A stretch of DNA of 15,867 nt from a bacterium (lineage in GTDB: Bacteria > Chloroflexota > Dormibacteria > UBA8260 > Bog-877). The DNA lies in contig JAKABA010000080.1 in the NCBI GenBank assembly GCA_021802115.1, positions 1 to 15,867 on the forward strand, written 5' to 3'. The notes beneath the pieces are model-generated. The model was not told where the DNA came from, searched no databases, and saw nothing but the letters and a program-made list of their open reading frames with translations. The translations under genes and the position numbers were made by a program. This document shows, piece after piece, positions 8,101 to 14,604 of the stretch (positions are counted from its first letter, which is position 1; every line of letters starts with the position of its first letter).

Positions 8101-8297
8101 TCCTTGACGTAGACCAGCTGGCCGCACCCCACCGCGCAGTAGGGACAGATGGAGGGCACCACCCGGTCGGCGAGGGCGGTCCGGGGCTCCAGTTCCCTGG
8201 TCTTCGTGGAGGCGGCGCTGCGCCCCAGGCCGAGCGGGTCGTCCTCGGTCAGCTGCCGGATCACCGGCCATTGGGGCAGGTTTTGCCTGATCGACAT
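5154..8297 (-). CDS. fdhA: Selenocysteine-containing formate dehydrogenase catalytic subunit, UGA read through at residue 190
   Basis: This is a molybdopterin (Mo/W bis-MGD) formate dehydrogenase catalytic subunit that interconverts formate and CO2. It is one 1047-residue protein only if the in-frame TGA at 7728-7730 is decoded as selenocysteine. The N-terminal [4Fe-4S] motif has Cys51, Cys54, Cys58 and Cys86, with Lys88 after it. The TGA follows 'VQVENQARI' and precedes 'HSATVPGLGTSFGRGGAT', the canonical Sec-His active-site context (Sec190, His191). Downstream are 'MGSNMAECHPVAFQW', 'DPSLQHPRCVFQLL' and a C-terminal molydopterin dinucleotide-binding domain (about 920-1040, 'PFVMTTYRLTEHHTAGG'). 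ATG at 8297 has GGAGGG 4 nt upstream and an in-frame TAG at 8312-8310, so no N-terminal twin-arginine signal can be encoded. The protein is predicted to be cytoplasmic, unlike FdnG/FdoG. It leads the fdhA-fdhB-nrfD operon, with a GTGA overlap to fdhB. An automatic caller would split it into two genes or call it a pseudogene. Confidence 0.95.
7699..7730 (-). promoter_or_regulatory. Bacterial SECIS element with its Sec UGA codon, inside fdhA
   Basis: On the minus strand the UGA (7730-7728) is followed after 12 nt by GUUCCC-GGUCU-GGGAAC (7715-7699). This is a perfect 6-bp stem with a 5-nt GGUCU loop. GGUCU is the apical loop of the E. coli fdhF/fdnG SECIS. Counting the U of UGA as 1, the loop occupies positions 22-26, the same register I recall for E. 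coli fdhF. The bulged U of the E. coli element is not needed here, because the corresponding U is paired with A. SelB's C-terminal winged-helix domain would bind this hairpin. The SelB gene is 6 kb away in the same window. Confidence 0.9.
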
Positions 8298-8382
8298 CCC
8301 GCCCTCCGACTACCAGATCGCCCGCAGCATAGGCGTAGGATACCGCGAGTCCTCGGCCCCCGGCGGCTTAGACTGGCTCCCG
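8298..8382. promoter_or_regulatory. Divergent intergenic region between fdhA and the HMG-CoA lyase gene
   Basis: These 85 bp separate two divergent starts and should hold both promoters. The fdhA ribosome binding site GGAGGG (8307-8302) and an in-frame TAG (8312-8310) are at its left end. For the plus gene, TAGACT (8369-8374, fitting TANNNT) lies 8 nt before the ATG at 8383 with no Shine-Dalgarno, the spacing expected for a leaderless transcript. On the minus strand TATCCT and TATGCT are possible -10 elements for fdhA, but no convincing -35 is visible. Confidence 0.35.
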
Positions 8383-9327
8383 ATGGACCTCTTGGCCGGG
8401 CATCCCCGCGCTCTGTTCTTCACCGAGGTCGGCCCCCGAGACGGGCTCCAGAATCTCGATGCCGAGGTCCCGACCGAGTCCAAGTTGGCGCTGGTGGGTC
8501 GGTTGCTGGACGCGGGGGTGGACCAGGTCGAGGCGACCTCCTTCGTGTCTGCGAAGTGGGTCCCGAGGATGGGGGACGCGGAGGACCTGATCGCCGGACT
8601 GGTGGCGGCGCGCGGGCATTCGGTACTGGGACGGGTCCGAGTTCTGGTGCCCAACGCCAGGGGCCTGGAGAGGGCTCTCCAGGCCGGCGTCAGCCACGTG
8701 GTGGCCAACCTCGGAGTCACCGACAGCTTCAACCGGCGCAATCTGAATCGGACGGTGGAGGAGACGCTGATCGAACTGGGAGAGATGGCCGCCGCGGCGC
8801 GGGCGGCGAGCTGCCGGTTCGACATCGGTCTCAGCGTCGCATTCGGCTGCCCGTTCGAGGGCCGGGTCGACGAGGACAGGGTGGCCGAGCTGGCGGACCG
8901 GTGCCAGGAGCTGGGCGCGGACGAAATCGGGATCGCAGACACCATCGGGGTGGCCGACCCGCGCCAGGTCGGATCCCTGATCGAGCACCTGCTCCGCTCG
9001 GGGATCCCCACCGAGCAGCTCTCGCTGCACTTCCACGACACCAGGGCGATGGGCCTCGCCAACGCCCTGGCCGCCTACGAGCTCGGAGTCAGGCGGTTCG
9101 AGGGGTCGGTGGGGGGGATCGGGGGCTGCCCGTTCGCGCCCCGGGCGACCGGGAACGTCTGCAGCGAGGACCTCCTGCACATGTTGAAGCGGGTGGGCGC
9201 CAGCTCCCCGGCCGATCTTCAGGCTCTGTGCGACACCGCCGCCTACCTGGAGACGACCCTGGGGGTGGTTCTCCCGGGCCGGCTGTACCGAGCCGGGATC
9301 TGGACCGGGCAATCCCTCGACCGCTGA
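8383..9327 (+). CDS. Hydroxymethylglutaryl-CoA lyase family protein
   Basis: A 314-residue TIM-barrel lyase of the HMG-CoA lyase family (DRE-TIM superfamily). These enzymes cleave HMG-CoA to acetoacetate and acetyl-CoA at the end of leucine breakdown. Visible active-site features are 'TEVGPRDGLQN' with Arg19 and Asp20, the metal-binding pair His216 and His218 in 'LHFHDTRAMG', the catalytic Cys249 in 'GGIGGCPFAP', and Asn258 in 'ATGN'. The length matches bacterial MvaB/HMGL. ATG at 8383 was chosen because conserved sequence starts about 10 residues in. The frame is open further upstream, but that stretch is antisense to fdhA. There is no Shine-Dalgarno, and a TANNNT element 8 nt upstream suggests a leaderless message. 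It stands alone, with no acyl-CoA dehydrogenase or carboxylase genes alongside, so a related aldolase/lyase substrate cannot be excluded. It is convergent with the exporter gene, with 27 bp between stops. Confidence 0.9.
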   Translation: MDLLAGHPRALFFTEVGPRDGLQNLDAEVPTESKLALVGRLLDAGVDQVEATSFVSAKWVPRMGDAEDLIAGLVAARGHSVLGRVRVLVPNARGLERALQAGVSHVVANLGVTDSFNRRNLNRTVEETLIELGEMAAAARAASCRFDIGLSVAFGCPFEGRVDEDRVAELADRCQELGADEIGIADTIGVADPRQVGSLIEHLLRSGIPTEQLSLHFHDTRAMGLANALAAYELGVRRFEGSVGGIGGCPFAPRATGNVCSEDLLHMLKRVGASSPADLQALCDTAAYLETTLGVVLPGRLYRAGIWTGQSLDR

Positions 9328-9354
9328 CGAGAGAGTGCGCGGGCGGCCGGCGCG

Positions 9355-10884
9355 TCAGCCCTCGTCGGCGTCCGACCGGGGGTCCCGCAGCACCGCGGTC
9401 GCCCGGTGGCTCCCGTCTCCCCCCGGCTGGACCAGGCCGCGCCGTCGGCCCGTCGGCGCGGCTCCTCGTTGGAACACCCGCGTGCCCGACAGCAGCATGG
9501 CGACCAGCATGAAGGCCACGGATGAATAGAAGGCGGCGTGAACGCCGTCGGTGAACACCCCCGCCAGCTGGTGGTCGAGCTTGGTCGTGCCCACGAAGAT
9601 GGCGAAGGCGAGCCCGCGGGGGATTGACCGGGCCGCGACCAGGATGGCGACCGCGAACGAGAAGACCATCCCCACGTTGGCGAAGGTGCGCAGCATCCCC
9701 GAGGCGGTCCCGAAGGCCCGGCCTGGAGCCGCCTTCATGACCGCGGCGTTGTTGGCCGGGAAGAAGAATCCAGCCCCGGCTCCGTTGATGACCGCGGCCA
9801 CCGCCACCACCACCAGCGAGGTGGTGACCCCCAGCTGGGCGTACACCAGGAGCGCGGCGATCTCGATCAGGAGGCCGATCGTGGCCGGCCAGACCACCCC
9901 GATCCGATCCGAGAGCCTGCCCGCATAGGGCCCCACCAACGCGCCCACCAGATAGCCGGGCACGAGCAGCAGCGAGGCGTCCAGCGGGCTCAGCCGGCGC
10001 ACCCCCTGCAGATACATGATCACCAGAAACAGCACGGCGAAGTTGGCCAGGCCCTGGAACAGGGAGGCGAGCAGGGTGGGGCTCATGGTGGGAATCCGAA
10101 ACAGCGACAGGTCGAGCATCGGGGCACTGGTGGCGTGCTCGATGAGCACGAACGCCACCAACAGCACCAAACCGCCCAGCAGGAAGCCCAGCATCTCCAA
10201 TGAGAAGGCGGAGGTGGCCAGGGACGTGATCGCCCAGAGCACTCCGAACAGGCCTCCCCCCAGGGTGATCATGCCGGCGAAGTCCAGCTGCTGGCGCTGC
10301 CGGTTGCCGGAGTCGCGCAGCACCCGCAGGGCCAGCGTGAAGGCGATCAGGCCGGCCGGCACGTTGATCCAGAAGATCCAGCGCCAGGAGAGAAAGGTGA
10401 TGACCAGACCGCCCACCAGGATCCCGAGGATCGCACCCACATTCCAGCCGATGCTGTTGAAGCCGTAGGCCCGTCCCCGGGTCTCGGGGGGAAAGGTGTC
10501 GGCGATGACCGCCCCACTGTTGGCGGTGATGAGCGCCCCGCCGACTCCCTGCAGAATCCGAAAGCCGATGATGGTGGCCTCGTTGCCGGCCAGAGCGCAG
10601 AGGGCAGACCCGACGATGAAGATCAAGAACCCTGCCTCGTACATGCGCACGCGCCCGAACATGTCGCCCAACCGCCCCACCTGAGTAGCCAGCAGGGTGA
10701 TCACCAGCAGGTACCCCATGATCACCCAGACCACGTCGGCCAAGGGGACGTGCAGCGCGCGCTCCATCTCCGGCAGCGCCAGCACCACGATGGTGGTGTC
10801 CACGGCCGCCATCAGGACTCCGATCACGATCACCAGCAGGGCCAGGCCCGTCCTGGGATGCGACGCGGGGGAAGGGGAGGTCAT
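9355..10884 (-). CDS. MFS multidrug exporter, DHA2 (EmrB/QacA) family, 14 TM helices
   Basis: The 509-residue integral membrane protein is predicted to export drugs or other small molecules by proton antiport. The first helix carries 'VLMAAVDTTIVVLALPEME', the D1-type motif of 14-TM exporters. Motif A is 'GRLGDMFGRVRMYEAG' (about residue 67 onward), and a motif C-like 'GWNVGAILGILVGG' follows, with the family's 'SWRWIFWINVPAG' after it. Length and the number of hydrophobic segments fit DHA2. The C-terminal tail (about 470-509) is polar and Arg/Gly-rich. ATG at 10884 overlaps the stop of a doubtful upstream frame (ATGA). The upstream Shine-Dalgarno is weak (GGAAGCAGG). No TetR or MarR regulator lies next to it, so substrate and regulation cannot be guessed. 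Confidence 0.94.
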   Translation of the reverse strand: MTSPSPASHPRTGLALLVIVIGVLMAAVDTTIVVLALPEMERALHVPLADVVWVIMGYLLVITLLATQVGRLGDMFGRVRMYEAGFLIFIVGSALCALAGNEATIIGFRILQGVGGALITANSGAVIADTFPPETRGRAYGFNSIGWNVGAILGILVGGLVITFLSWRWIFWINVPAGLIAFTLALRVLRDSGNRQRQQLDFAGMITLGGGLFGVLWAITSLATSAFSLEMLGFLLGGLVLLVAFVLIEHATSAPMLDLSLFRIPTMSPTLLASLFQGLANFAVLFLVIMYLQGVRRLSPLDASLLLVPGYLVGALVGPYAGRLSDRIGVVWPATIGLLIEIAALLVYAQLGVTTSLVVVAVAAVINGAGAGFFFPANNAAVMKAAPGRAFGTASGMLRTFANVGMVFSFAVAILVAARSIPRGLAFAIFVGTTKLDHQLAGVFTDGVHAAFYSSVAFMLVAMLLSGTRVFQRGAAPTGRRRGLVQPGGDGSHRATAVLRDPRSDADEG

Positions 10885-11270
10885 CGCCTGCTTCCGGAGG
10901 CCGTAGACGTTCGTGGGCGCCGGGGCCGGCCCCAGGCGGTTACGAACAGTTGCTCATGCGCTTCCCCACAGTCAGCGGCTGAACCGCCGCCGCGGCCGGT
11001 GGTGAGGGTGGCCGCTCCCTCCTCGGGGGAGAAGCCGAGCAGGCCTGGAACCCGTTGCGACGCCCTCGCTCCCAATGGCCAGCCCAGCTGGCGCCGCGGC
11101 AGAAACCTGGGGCCGGCGCTGCGGAACTGCGTCTTGGCCCTGGACCCCACCGGGACCTCCGGCAGCTGGTCCCGGCGCTCGGTGGGGAATCGGTCCGGTG
11201 GGACCGCCATCACCATCGGCCACGGCGTGGCCTGGACGGTACCCTGCTCGGCGGCATCACGGAGCGTCAT
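10881..11270 (-). CDS. Doubtful small open reading frame upstream of the exporter (129 aa)
   Basis: The roughly 500 bp between the exporter and the YihY gene contain no recognisable protein. The best candidate is this minus-strand frame of 129 residues, starting MTLRDAAEQGTVQATPW. Its third positions are GC-rich, and its TGA overlaps the exporter's ATG (ATGA), a pattern typical of coupled genes. Against it: no Shine-Dalgarno at the ATG, a Pro/Arg/Gly-rich composition without hydrophobic core segments, and no family I recognise. The same frame extends upstream to a TTG at 11357, through the hairpin at 11284-11308. It could be a lineage-specific gene, a decayed gene or a chance frame. Confidence 0.25.
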   Translation of the reverse strand: MTLRDAAEQGTVQATPWPMVMAVPPDRFPTERRDQLPEVPVGSRAKTQFRSAGPRFLPRRQLGWPLGARASQRVPGLLGFSPEEGAATLTTGRGGGSAADCGEAHEQLFVTAWGRPRRPRTSTASGSRR

Positions 11271-11283
11271 CAAACCGGTCGCG

Positions 11284-11308
11284 GTCCCAGCCCCGGCGGG
11301 GCCGGGAC
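11284..11308 (-). terminator. Strong hairpin downstream of the YihY gene, candidate terminator
   Basis: An inverted repeat with arms GTCCC-A-GCCCC and GGGGC-C-GGGAC around a 3-nt loop gives ten GC-rich pairs interrupted by one mismatch. It sits about 80 bp past the minus-strand stop of the YihY gene and before the start of the next possible frame. There is no T-tract, so intrinsic termination is uncertain. Confidence 0.4.
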
Positions 11309-11389
11309 ATCCGGCACGACACTTCTGGAGTGGGGATCGCGCACAGCTGCCAGTCAAGCAAGTTGGCCCCTGCCCGGTCCAGCGGCAGA

Positions 11390-12343
11390 TCAGTCCTCGC
11401 TGACCACCGCCGGTTGGGTCGCCACCGGTGCTCGGGAGTCCGAAGGAGCCGCCTCGACCGGGGCGGCAGCGTTCTCGCTGGCCGCCGTGACCTCCTGGTT
11501 CGCTGGCTGACCGGGCCCGGACTGGCCGGCTCCGAGTTCCACCACGGCGGTGTAGCCGAGGACCGTGATCTGGGCGACCAGGAACGCGTACGCGAGGATC
11601 AGGAAGAACAGCCCGAAGGTGGACCCGTAGGAGCTGAAGCCGTGCTCCAGATGGAAATAGAGTGGGAACAGGAGGCTCAATCCCTCAAAGGCGACAGCTG
11701 CGACCAGGCCGCCCCGAAGGCTGCGTCCCAGGGTCGGCCCAGGATGCGGAACCAGGCGATAGATGGCGGAGAACAGGATGGTGCCCACCACCACCGCCAG
11801 CACTATCTGTCCGATCAGTGCCAGCGGTCCCGTTCTCAAAAAGTCGGGGACTCCGGGCAGTGAGGCGAGCCCGGCCAGCAGGCTTGAGCTCAGAACCACC
11901 GGCACCGCCAGCACGGTGAAGAGCACGATCATGCCGACGCTCATCAGCTTCTGCTTCAAAAACCCCCTGGTCTTGCCTCCTGACAGGGCGGCGAAGCCCT
12001 GCTCCATGGCTCCGAACAGGGATGTGCCAGACCAGACCAGGCCCAGGATTCCCACCACCGCCAGCGCTCCCGAGTCCCGGTGGAACGCCTCCAGCGCTGA
12101 GAGCACGACGGCCCCCTTTCCCTGCGGCAGGATGGCGGCCACGGCCCTGGCCACGGCCCGGCCCATCGCGGGGTCGCGGAAGACGACCCCCGCCAGGGTC
12201 ACCGCCAGCAGCACGATCGGGAAGATGGCGAACAGGAGATTCCAGGCGATCAGGGTCGCCTGATTGGGGCCGTTGCGGCCCAGGTAGCGTGCCACCACCC
12301 GCACCAGCAGGGTTCTTCGCAACCTGGCCAAGAATCTCTTCAC
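11390..12343 (-). CDS. YihY/BrkB family integral membrane protein
   Basis: This polytopic protein (317 residues from GTG 12343) belongs to the YihY/BrkB family (UPF0761). The family is often labelled ribonuclease BN, a label that rests on a historical misassignment. Family features are the first helix 'TLIAWNLLFAIFPIVLLAVTLAG', 'GLVWSGTSLFGAMEQGFAALSG', and late helices with 'FSSYGSTFGLFFLILAYAFLVAQITVLGY'. About six TM segments are visible. The last about 45 residues are a polar Ala/Pro/Glu tail outside the conserved domain. Function is unknown; the members are proposed transport or envelope proteins. A longer start (ATG 12409) adds 22 basic residues. GTG 12343 is preferred because TAACCT (TANNNT) lies exactly 7 nt upstream, which would give a leaderless message, and neither start has a Shine-Dalgarno. 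The start choice is uncertain; the gene itself is not. Confidence 0.9.
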   Translation of the reverse strand: MKRFLARLRRTLLVRVVARYLGRNGPNQATLIAWNLLFAIFPIVLLAVTLAGVVFRDPAMGRAVARAVAAILPQGKGAVVLSALEAFHRDSGALAVVGILGLVWSGTSLFGAMEQGFAALSGGKTRGFLKQKLMSVGMIVLFTVLAVPVVLSSSLLAGLASLPGVPDFLRTGPLALIGQIVLAVVVGTILFSAIYRLVPHPGPTLGRSLRGGLVAAVAFEGLSLLFPLYFHLEHGFSSYGSTFGLFFLILAYAFLVAQITVLGYTAVVELGAGQSGPGQPANQEVTAASENAAAPVEAAPSDSRAPVATQPAVVSED

Positions 12344-12440
12344 AGGGGCGAGGTTAGCCCGGGTCTGGCCGCTCCACCACATCCGAACTCGGCGAAGCAG
12401 CCGGGCCATCGGGCGGGAGGGCCCGGGCTCCCAGGACGGC

Positions 12441-12449
12441 TGCTATCCT
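12441..12449 (+). promoter_or_regulatory. Possible extended -10 promoter of the ABC exporter operon
   Basis: TGC-TATCCT reads as an extended -10 (TGn plus a 4/6 match to TATAAT). Transcription would begin near 12456. That leaves a short leader containing the G-rich Shine-Dalgarno (AGGGGGGG, 12457-12464) 10 nt before the GTG at 12475. No good -35 is visible. Confidence 0.3.
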
Positions 12450-12474
12450 GCCGGCGAGGGGGGGCCGGCTTTTG

Positions 12475-13443
12475 GTGGAGATCAGCTGTGATCGGAGGAG
12501 CACGGCCATAGCGGTCGGCGCTGCCCAGTCTCCAACTGGGGCTGCGGCGCTCGCCATTCGGGTGCGGGACCTGCGCAAGAGCTACGGGCCGGTCCAGGCG
12601 GTGCGCGGTCTTGACCTGGACGTGCGCCGCGGCCAGATCGTGGCGCTTCTGGGCCCGAACGGTGCCGGCAAGACCACGACCATGGAGGTGATCGAGGGGC
12701 TCAAGCCGTTCGACTCGGGGCAGGTCGAGGTCCTGGGCAAGTCGCCGCTGCGAGCTCGCCGCCGGGTCGGGGTCCAGCTCCAGGAGGGAGCGCTCTACGA
12801 CGACCTCACCTGCGGTGAGACGCTGCATCTCTTCGGCAGGCTCTACGGATACGAGGCGAACCCGAGGGCGCTCCTCGACCTGGTGGATCTCGGGGGGATG
12901 CTGGACCGTCGCGCCTCCGCCCTCTCCGGAGGGCAGAAGCGACGCCTGCAGATCGCCCTGACCCTCTGCAACGACCCCGAGTTGGTGATTTTGGACGAGC
13001 CCACCACCGGGCTGGACCCGCTCAGCCGCCGCCAGACGTGGGAGCTGATCCGGCAGCTTCACCGGCAGGGGCGGACGGTGCTGCTCACCACCCACTACAT
13101 CGAGGAGGCCGAGCAGCTGGCCGAGTACGTGGTGATCATCGACCACGGCCTGGTGGTCGCCGAGGGTAGCCCGCAGGAGCTGGTGTCACGGCTGGGAGCC
13201 GCCGCCCGGATCAGCGTGGCCGCCCCTGAGACCTCCCCGCTGGCGACACTTCCCGGCGTGCTCCGGGGCCGGTGGGAAGCAGGCAGGTGGGAGCTGCACA
13301 CCAAGGAGGTGGGCTCGGTGCTGGCCGCCCTCGGCGCCCGGTTGGGGGAATCCGCCCTGCGCGACGTGACGGTCCAGCCCCCCAACCTGGAGGACGTATT
13401 CCTGCAGAGCGCCGGCCGCCACCTGTCCGAGGAGCGCGAGTGA
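12475..13443 (+). CDS. ABC-2 type exporter, ATP-binding subunit
   Basis: Cytoplasmic ATPase of 322 residues that would energise the permease encoded next. All nucleotide-binding motifs are intact: Walker A 'GPNGAGKTTT' (about 60-69), Q-loop Gln near 103 in 'VGVQLQEG', signature 'LSGGQKRR' (about 150), Walker B 'LVILDEP' (about 170), D-loop 'TGLDP' and H-loop His near 207. The roughly 90-residue C-terminal extension after the ATPase core is usual for the DrrA/CcmA-like exporters of drugs, lipids or polysaccharides. GTG 12475 is taken as start, with a G-rich Shine-Dalgarno upstream. A TTG one codon earlier is equivalent, and about 25 residues precede the conserved fold. The stop overlaps the permease's GTG (GTGA). 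The transported substrate cannot be read from sequence. Confidence 0.95.
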   Translation: MEISCDRRSTAIAVGAAQSPTGAAALAIRVRDLRKSYGPVQAVRGLDLDVRRGQIVALLGPNGAGKTTTMEVIEGLKPFDSGQVEVLGKSPLRARRRVGVQLQEGALYDDLTCGETLHLFGRLYGYEANPRALLDLVDLGGMLDRRASALSGGQKRRLQIALTLCNDPELVILDEPTTGLDPLSRRQTWELIRQLHRQGRTVLLTTHYIEEAEQLAEYVVIIDHGLVVAEGSPQELVSRLGAAARISVAAPETSPLATLPGVLRGRWEAGRWELHTKEVGSVLAALGARLGESALRDVTVQPPNLEDVFLQSAGRHLSEERE

Positions 13444-14582
13444 GCGCTCCCCCGGGAACCGACGGACGGCTGTCACGGCCCTTGCGAGACGGTCCATGGA
13501 TTCCCCTGCTGGCGCTCTCCGCGGCCAACATCAAGGTCCTCTACCGCAACCGCCAGGTGCTGGTCTTCAACGTGCTCGTCCCGCTCCTCCTCATCGTGAT
13601 CTTCGGGGGGCTGTTCCAGCGCACCGCGGCTACCGTGGACGTGGCGACTCCCATGCGCTACTACCCGGTCCTGCGCCAGGCGCTGCCCAGGAGCTCCTTC
13701 ACCCTGGTCCGCGCCACCGCCAGCAGAGCGCGCGAACAGGTTCTGAGCGATCAGGCCGCGTTCGCGTTGGTGGTCCGGGCCGAGGCTCCTTCCCGGCTGG
13801 AGGTGAGCATCTTGGAGAACGCCAGCAACGTCACCGAGAATGGCTCGTTCACGGCCGAGGCTGAGGCGGCGGTCGGCGCTCTCAACCAGACCCTGCTGCG
13901 GCGGGAGCCCGCCGTTCAAGGAGTCGTCCAGTCGGTGCACGCCCCCGGGGGGTTGAGTTCCGACTCGCTCGCCAAGAACAACTACATCGCCTTCCTGGCG
14001 CCCGGAGTGCTGGCCTACGCGGTACTGGCAGGCGGTCTGTCGGCAGGGCTGCGGTTGGTCGGGGACAGAGAGCAGGGGACCCTCCGGCGGATCCGGGCGA
14101 CGCCAGCCCCCGCCTGGGTGTTCCTGGCCGCCAGCGTCATCTCCCAGCTGTTCCTGGTCGCGATTCAGATCGCGGTCCTGCTGGGAGTCGGCCACGCCCT
14201 GTATGGCATCGGCCTGGGCCCCAGGCCATTGCCACTGTTGCTGGTCCTGCTGGTGGGTTCGCTGTGCTTTCTCGCGGCCGGGTTCTTGGTGGCGGCCCTC
14301 TCGCGCCGAGAGCAGGCCGCCGTGGTGATGTCCAACCTGATCTCCCTACCGCAGCTGTTCGTGGCGGGCGTGTTCTATCCGCTGGCGGGTGCGCCCCTCT
14401 GGCTCCAGAAGCTGTCGATCGTGATGCCCTTGACCTACTTCAGCGACGCTCTGCGGGGCCTGATGGCCGAGGGTCAGACCCTGGCTGACGTGACCAAGGA
14501 CATCTTGATCCTGCTGGCGGTCGGCCTGGCGGTGCTCGTGGTGGCCGGCCGCACCTTCCGCTTCGAGCCCTCCGGCCACTGA
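13440..14582 (+). CDS. ABC-2 type exporter, permease subunit
   Basis: The 380-residue membrane subunit pairs with the upstream ATPase. A first TM helix (about 41-59) is followed by an extracytoplasmic domain of about 120 residues. A cluster of five TM helices then runs from about 185 to the C-terminus, the classical ABC2_membrane arrangement. The coupling-region motif 'DREQGTLRRIRATP' (about 209-222) and 'FVAGVFYPLAGAPLWLQ' are characteristic of the family, as is 'PLTYFSDALRGL'. GTG at 13440 overlaps the ATPase stop by 4 nt (GTGA), with GGAG about 6 nt before it. A longer frame in the same phase extends left inside the ATPase gene and is not credible as protein. The two genes form a complete half-transporter pair, probably acting as a dimer of each. 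Confidence 0.93.
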   Translation: MSAPPGTDGRLSRPLRDGPWIPLLALSAANIKVLYRNRQVLVFNVLVPLLLIVIFGGLFQRTAATVDVATPMRYYPVLRQALPRSSFTLVRATASRAREQVLSDQAAFALVVRAEAPSRLEVSILENASNVTENGSFTAEAEAAVGALNQTLLRREPAVQGVVQSVHAPGGLSSDSLAKNNYIAFLAPGVLAYAVLAGGLSAGLRLVGDREQGTLRRIRATPAPAWVFLAASVISQLFLVAIQIAVLLGVGHALYGIGLGPRPLPLLLVLLVGSLCFLAAGFLVAALSRREQAAVVMSNLISLPQLFVAGVFYPLAGAPLWLQKLSIVMPLTYFSDALRGLMAEGQTLADVTKDILILLAVGLAVLVVAGRTFRFEPSGH

Positions 14583-14588
14583 GCGCCG

Positions 14589-14604
14589 GCTCCGCCCCGG
14601 GAGC
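14589..14604. terminator. Small hairpin between convergent stops, weak terminator candidate
   Basis: GCTCC / GGAGC forms a 5-bp stem around a 6-nt loop. It fills most of the 22 bp between the permease stop and the lipoprotein gene stop. There is no T-tract. The left arm lies within a 12-mer (GCCGGCTCCGCC, 14585-14596) that is identical to one in the other convergent junction at 3416-3427. Confidence 0.3.

Noticed and set aside
5154..8297. Reading fdhA as two separate genes or as a pseudogene with a premature stop
   Set aside because: The frame is identical on both sides of the single TGA, the flanking residues match the Sec active site, a SECIS hairpin follows, and selB/selD are nearby.
9328..9354. 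GC-rich hairpin between the HMG-CoA lyase and exporter stops
   Set aside because: Only about 4 bp of contiguous pairing can be formed, which is not enough to call a terminator.
7503..9512. Long plus-strand open frame across fdhA and the HMG-CoA lyase gene
   Set aside because: It crosses two convincing genes in other frames and its translation is low-complexity Arg/Gly/Pro-rich sequence.
11390..12409. Annotation as ribonuclease BN
   Set aside because: The family is an integral membrane protein family (YihY/BrkB). The RNase BN label is a known historical misassignment, and true RNase BN is a metallo-beta-lactamase-fold enzyme.
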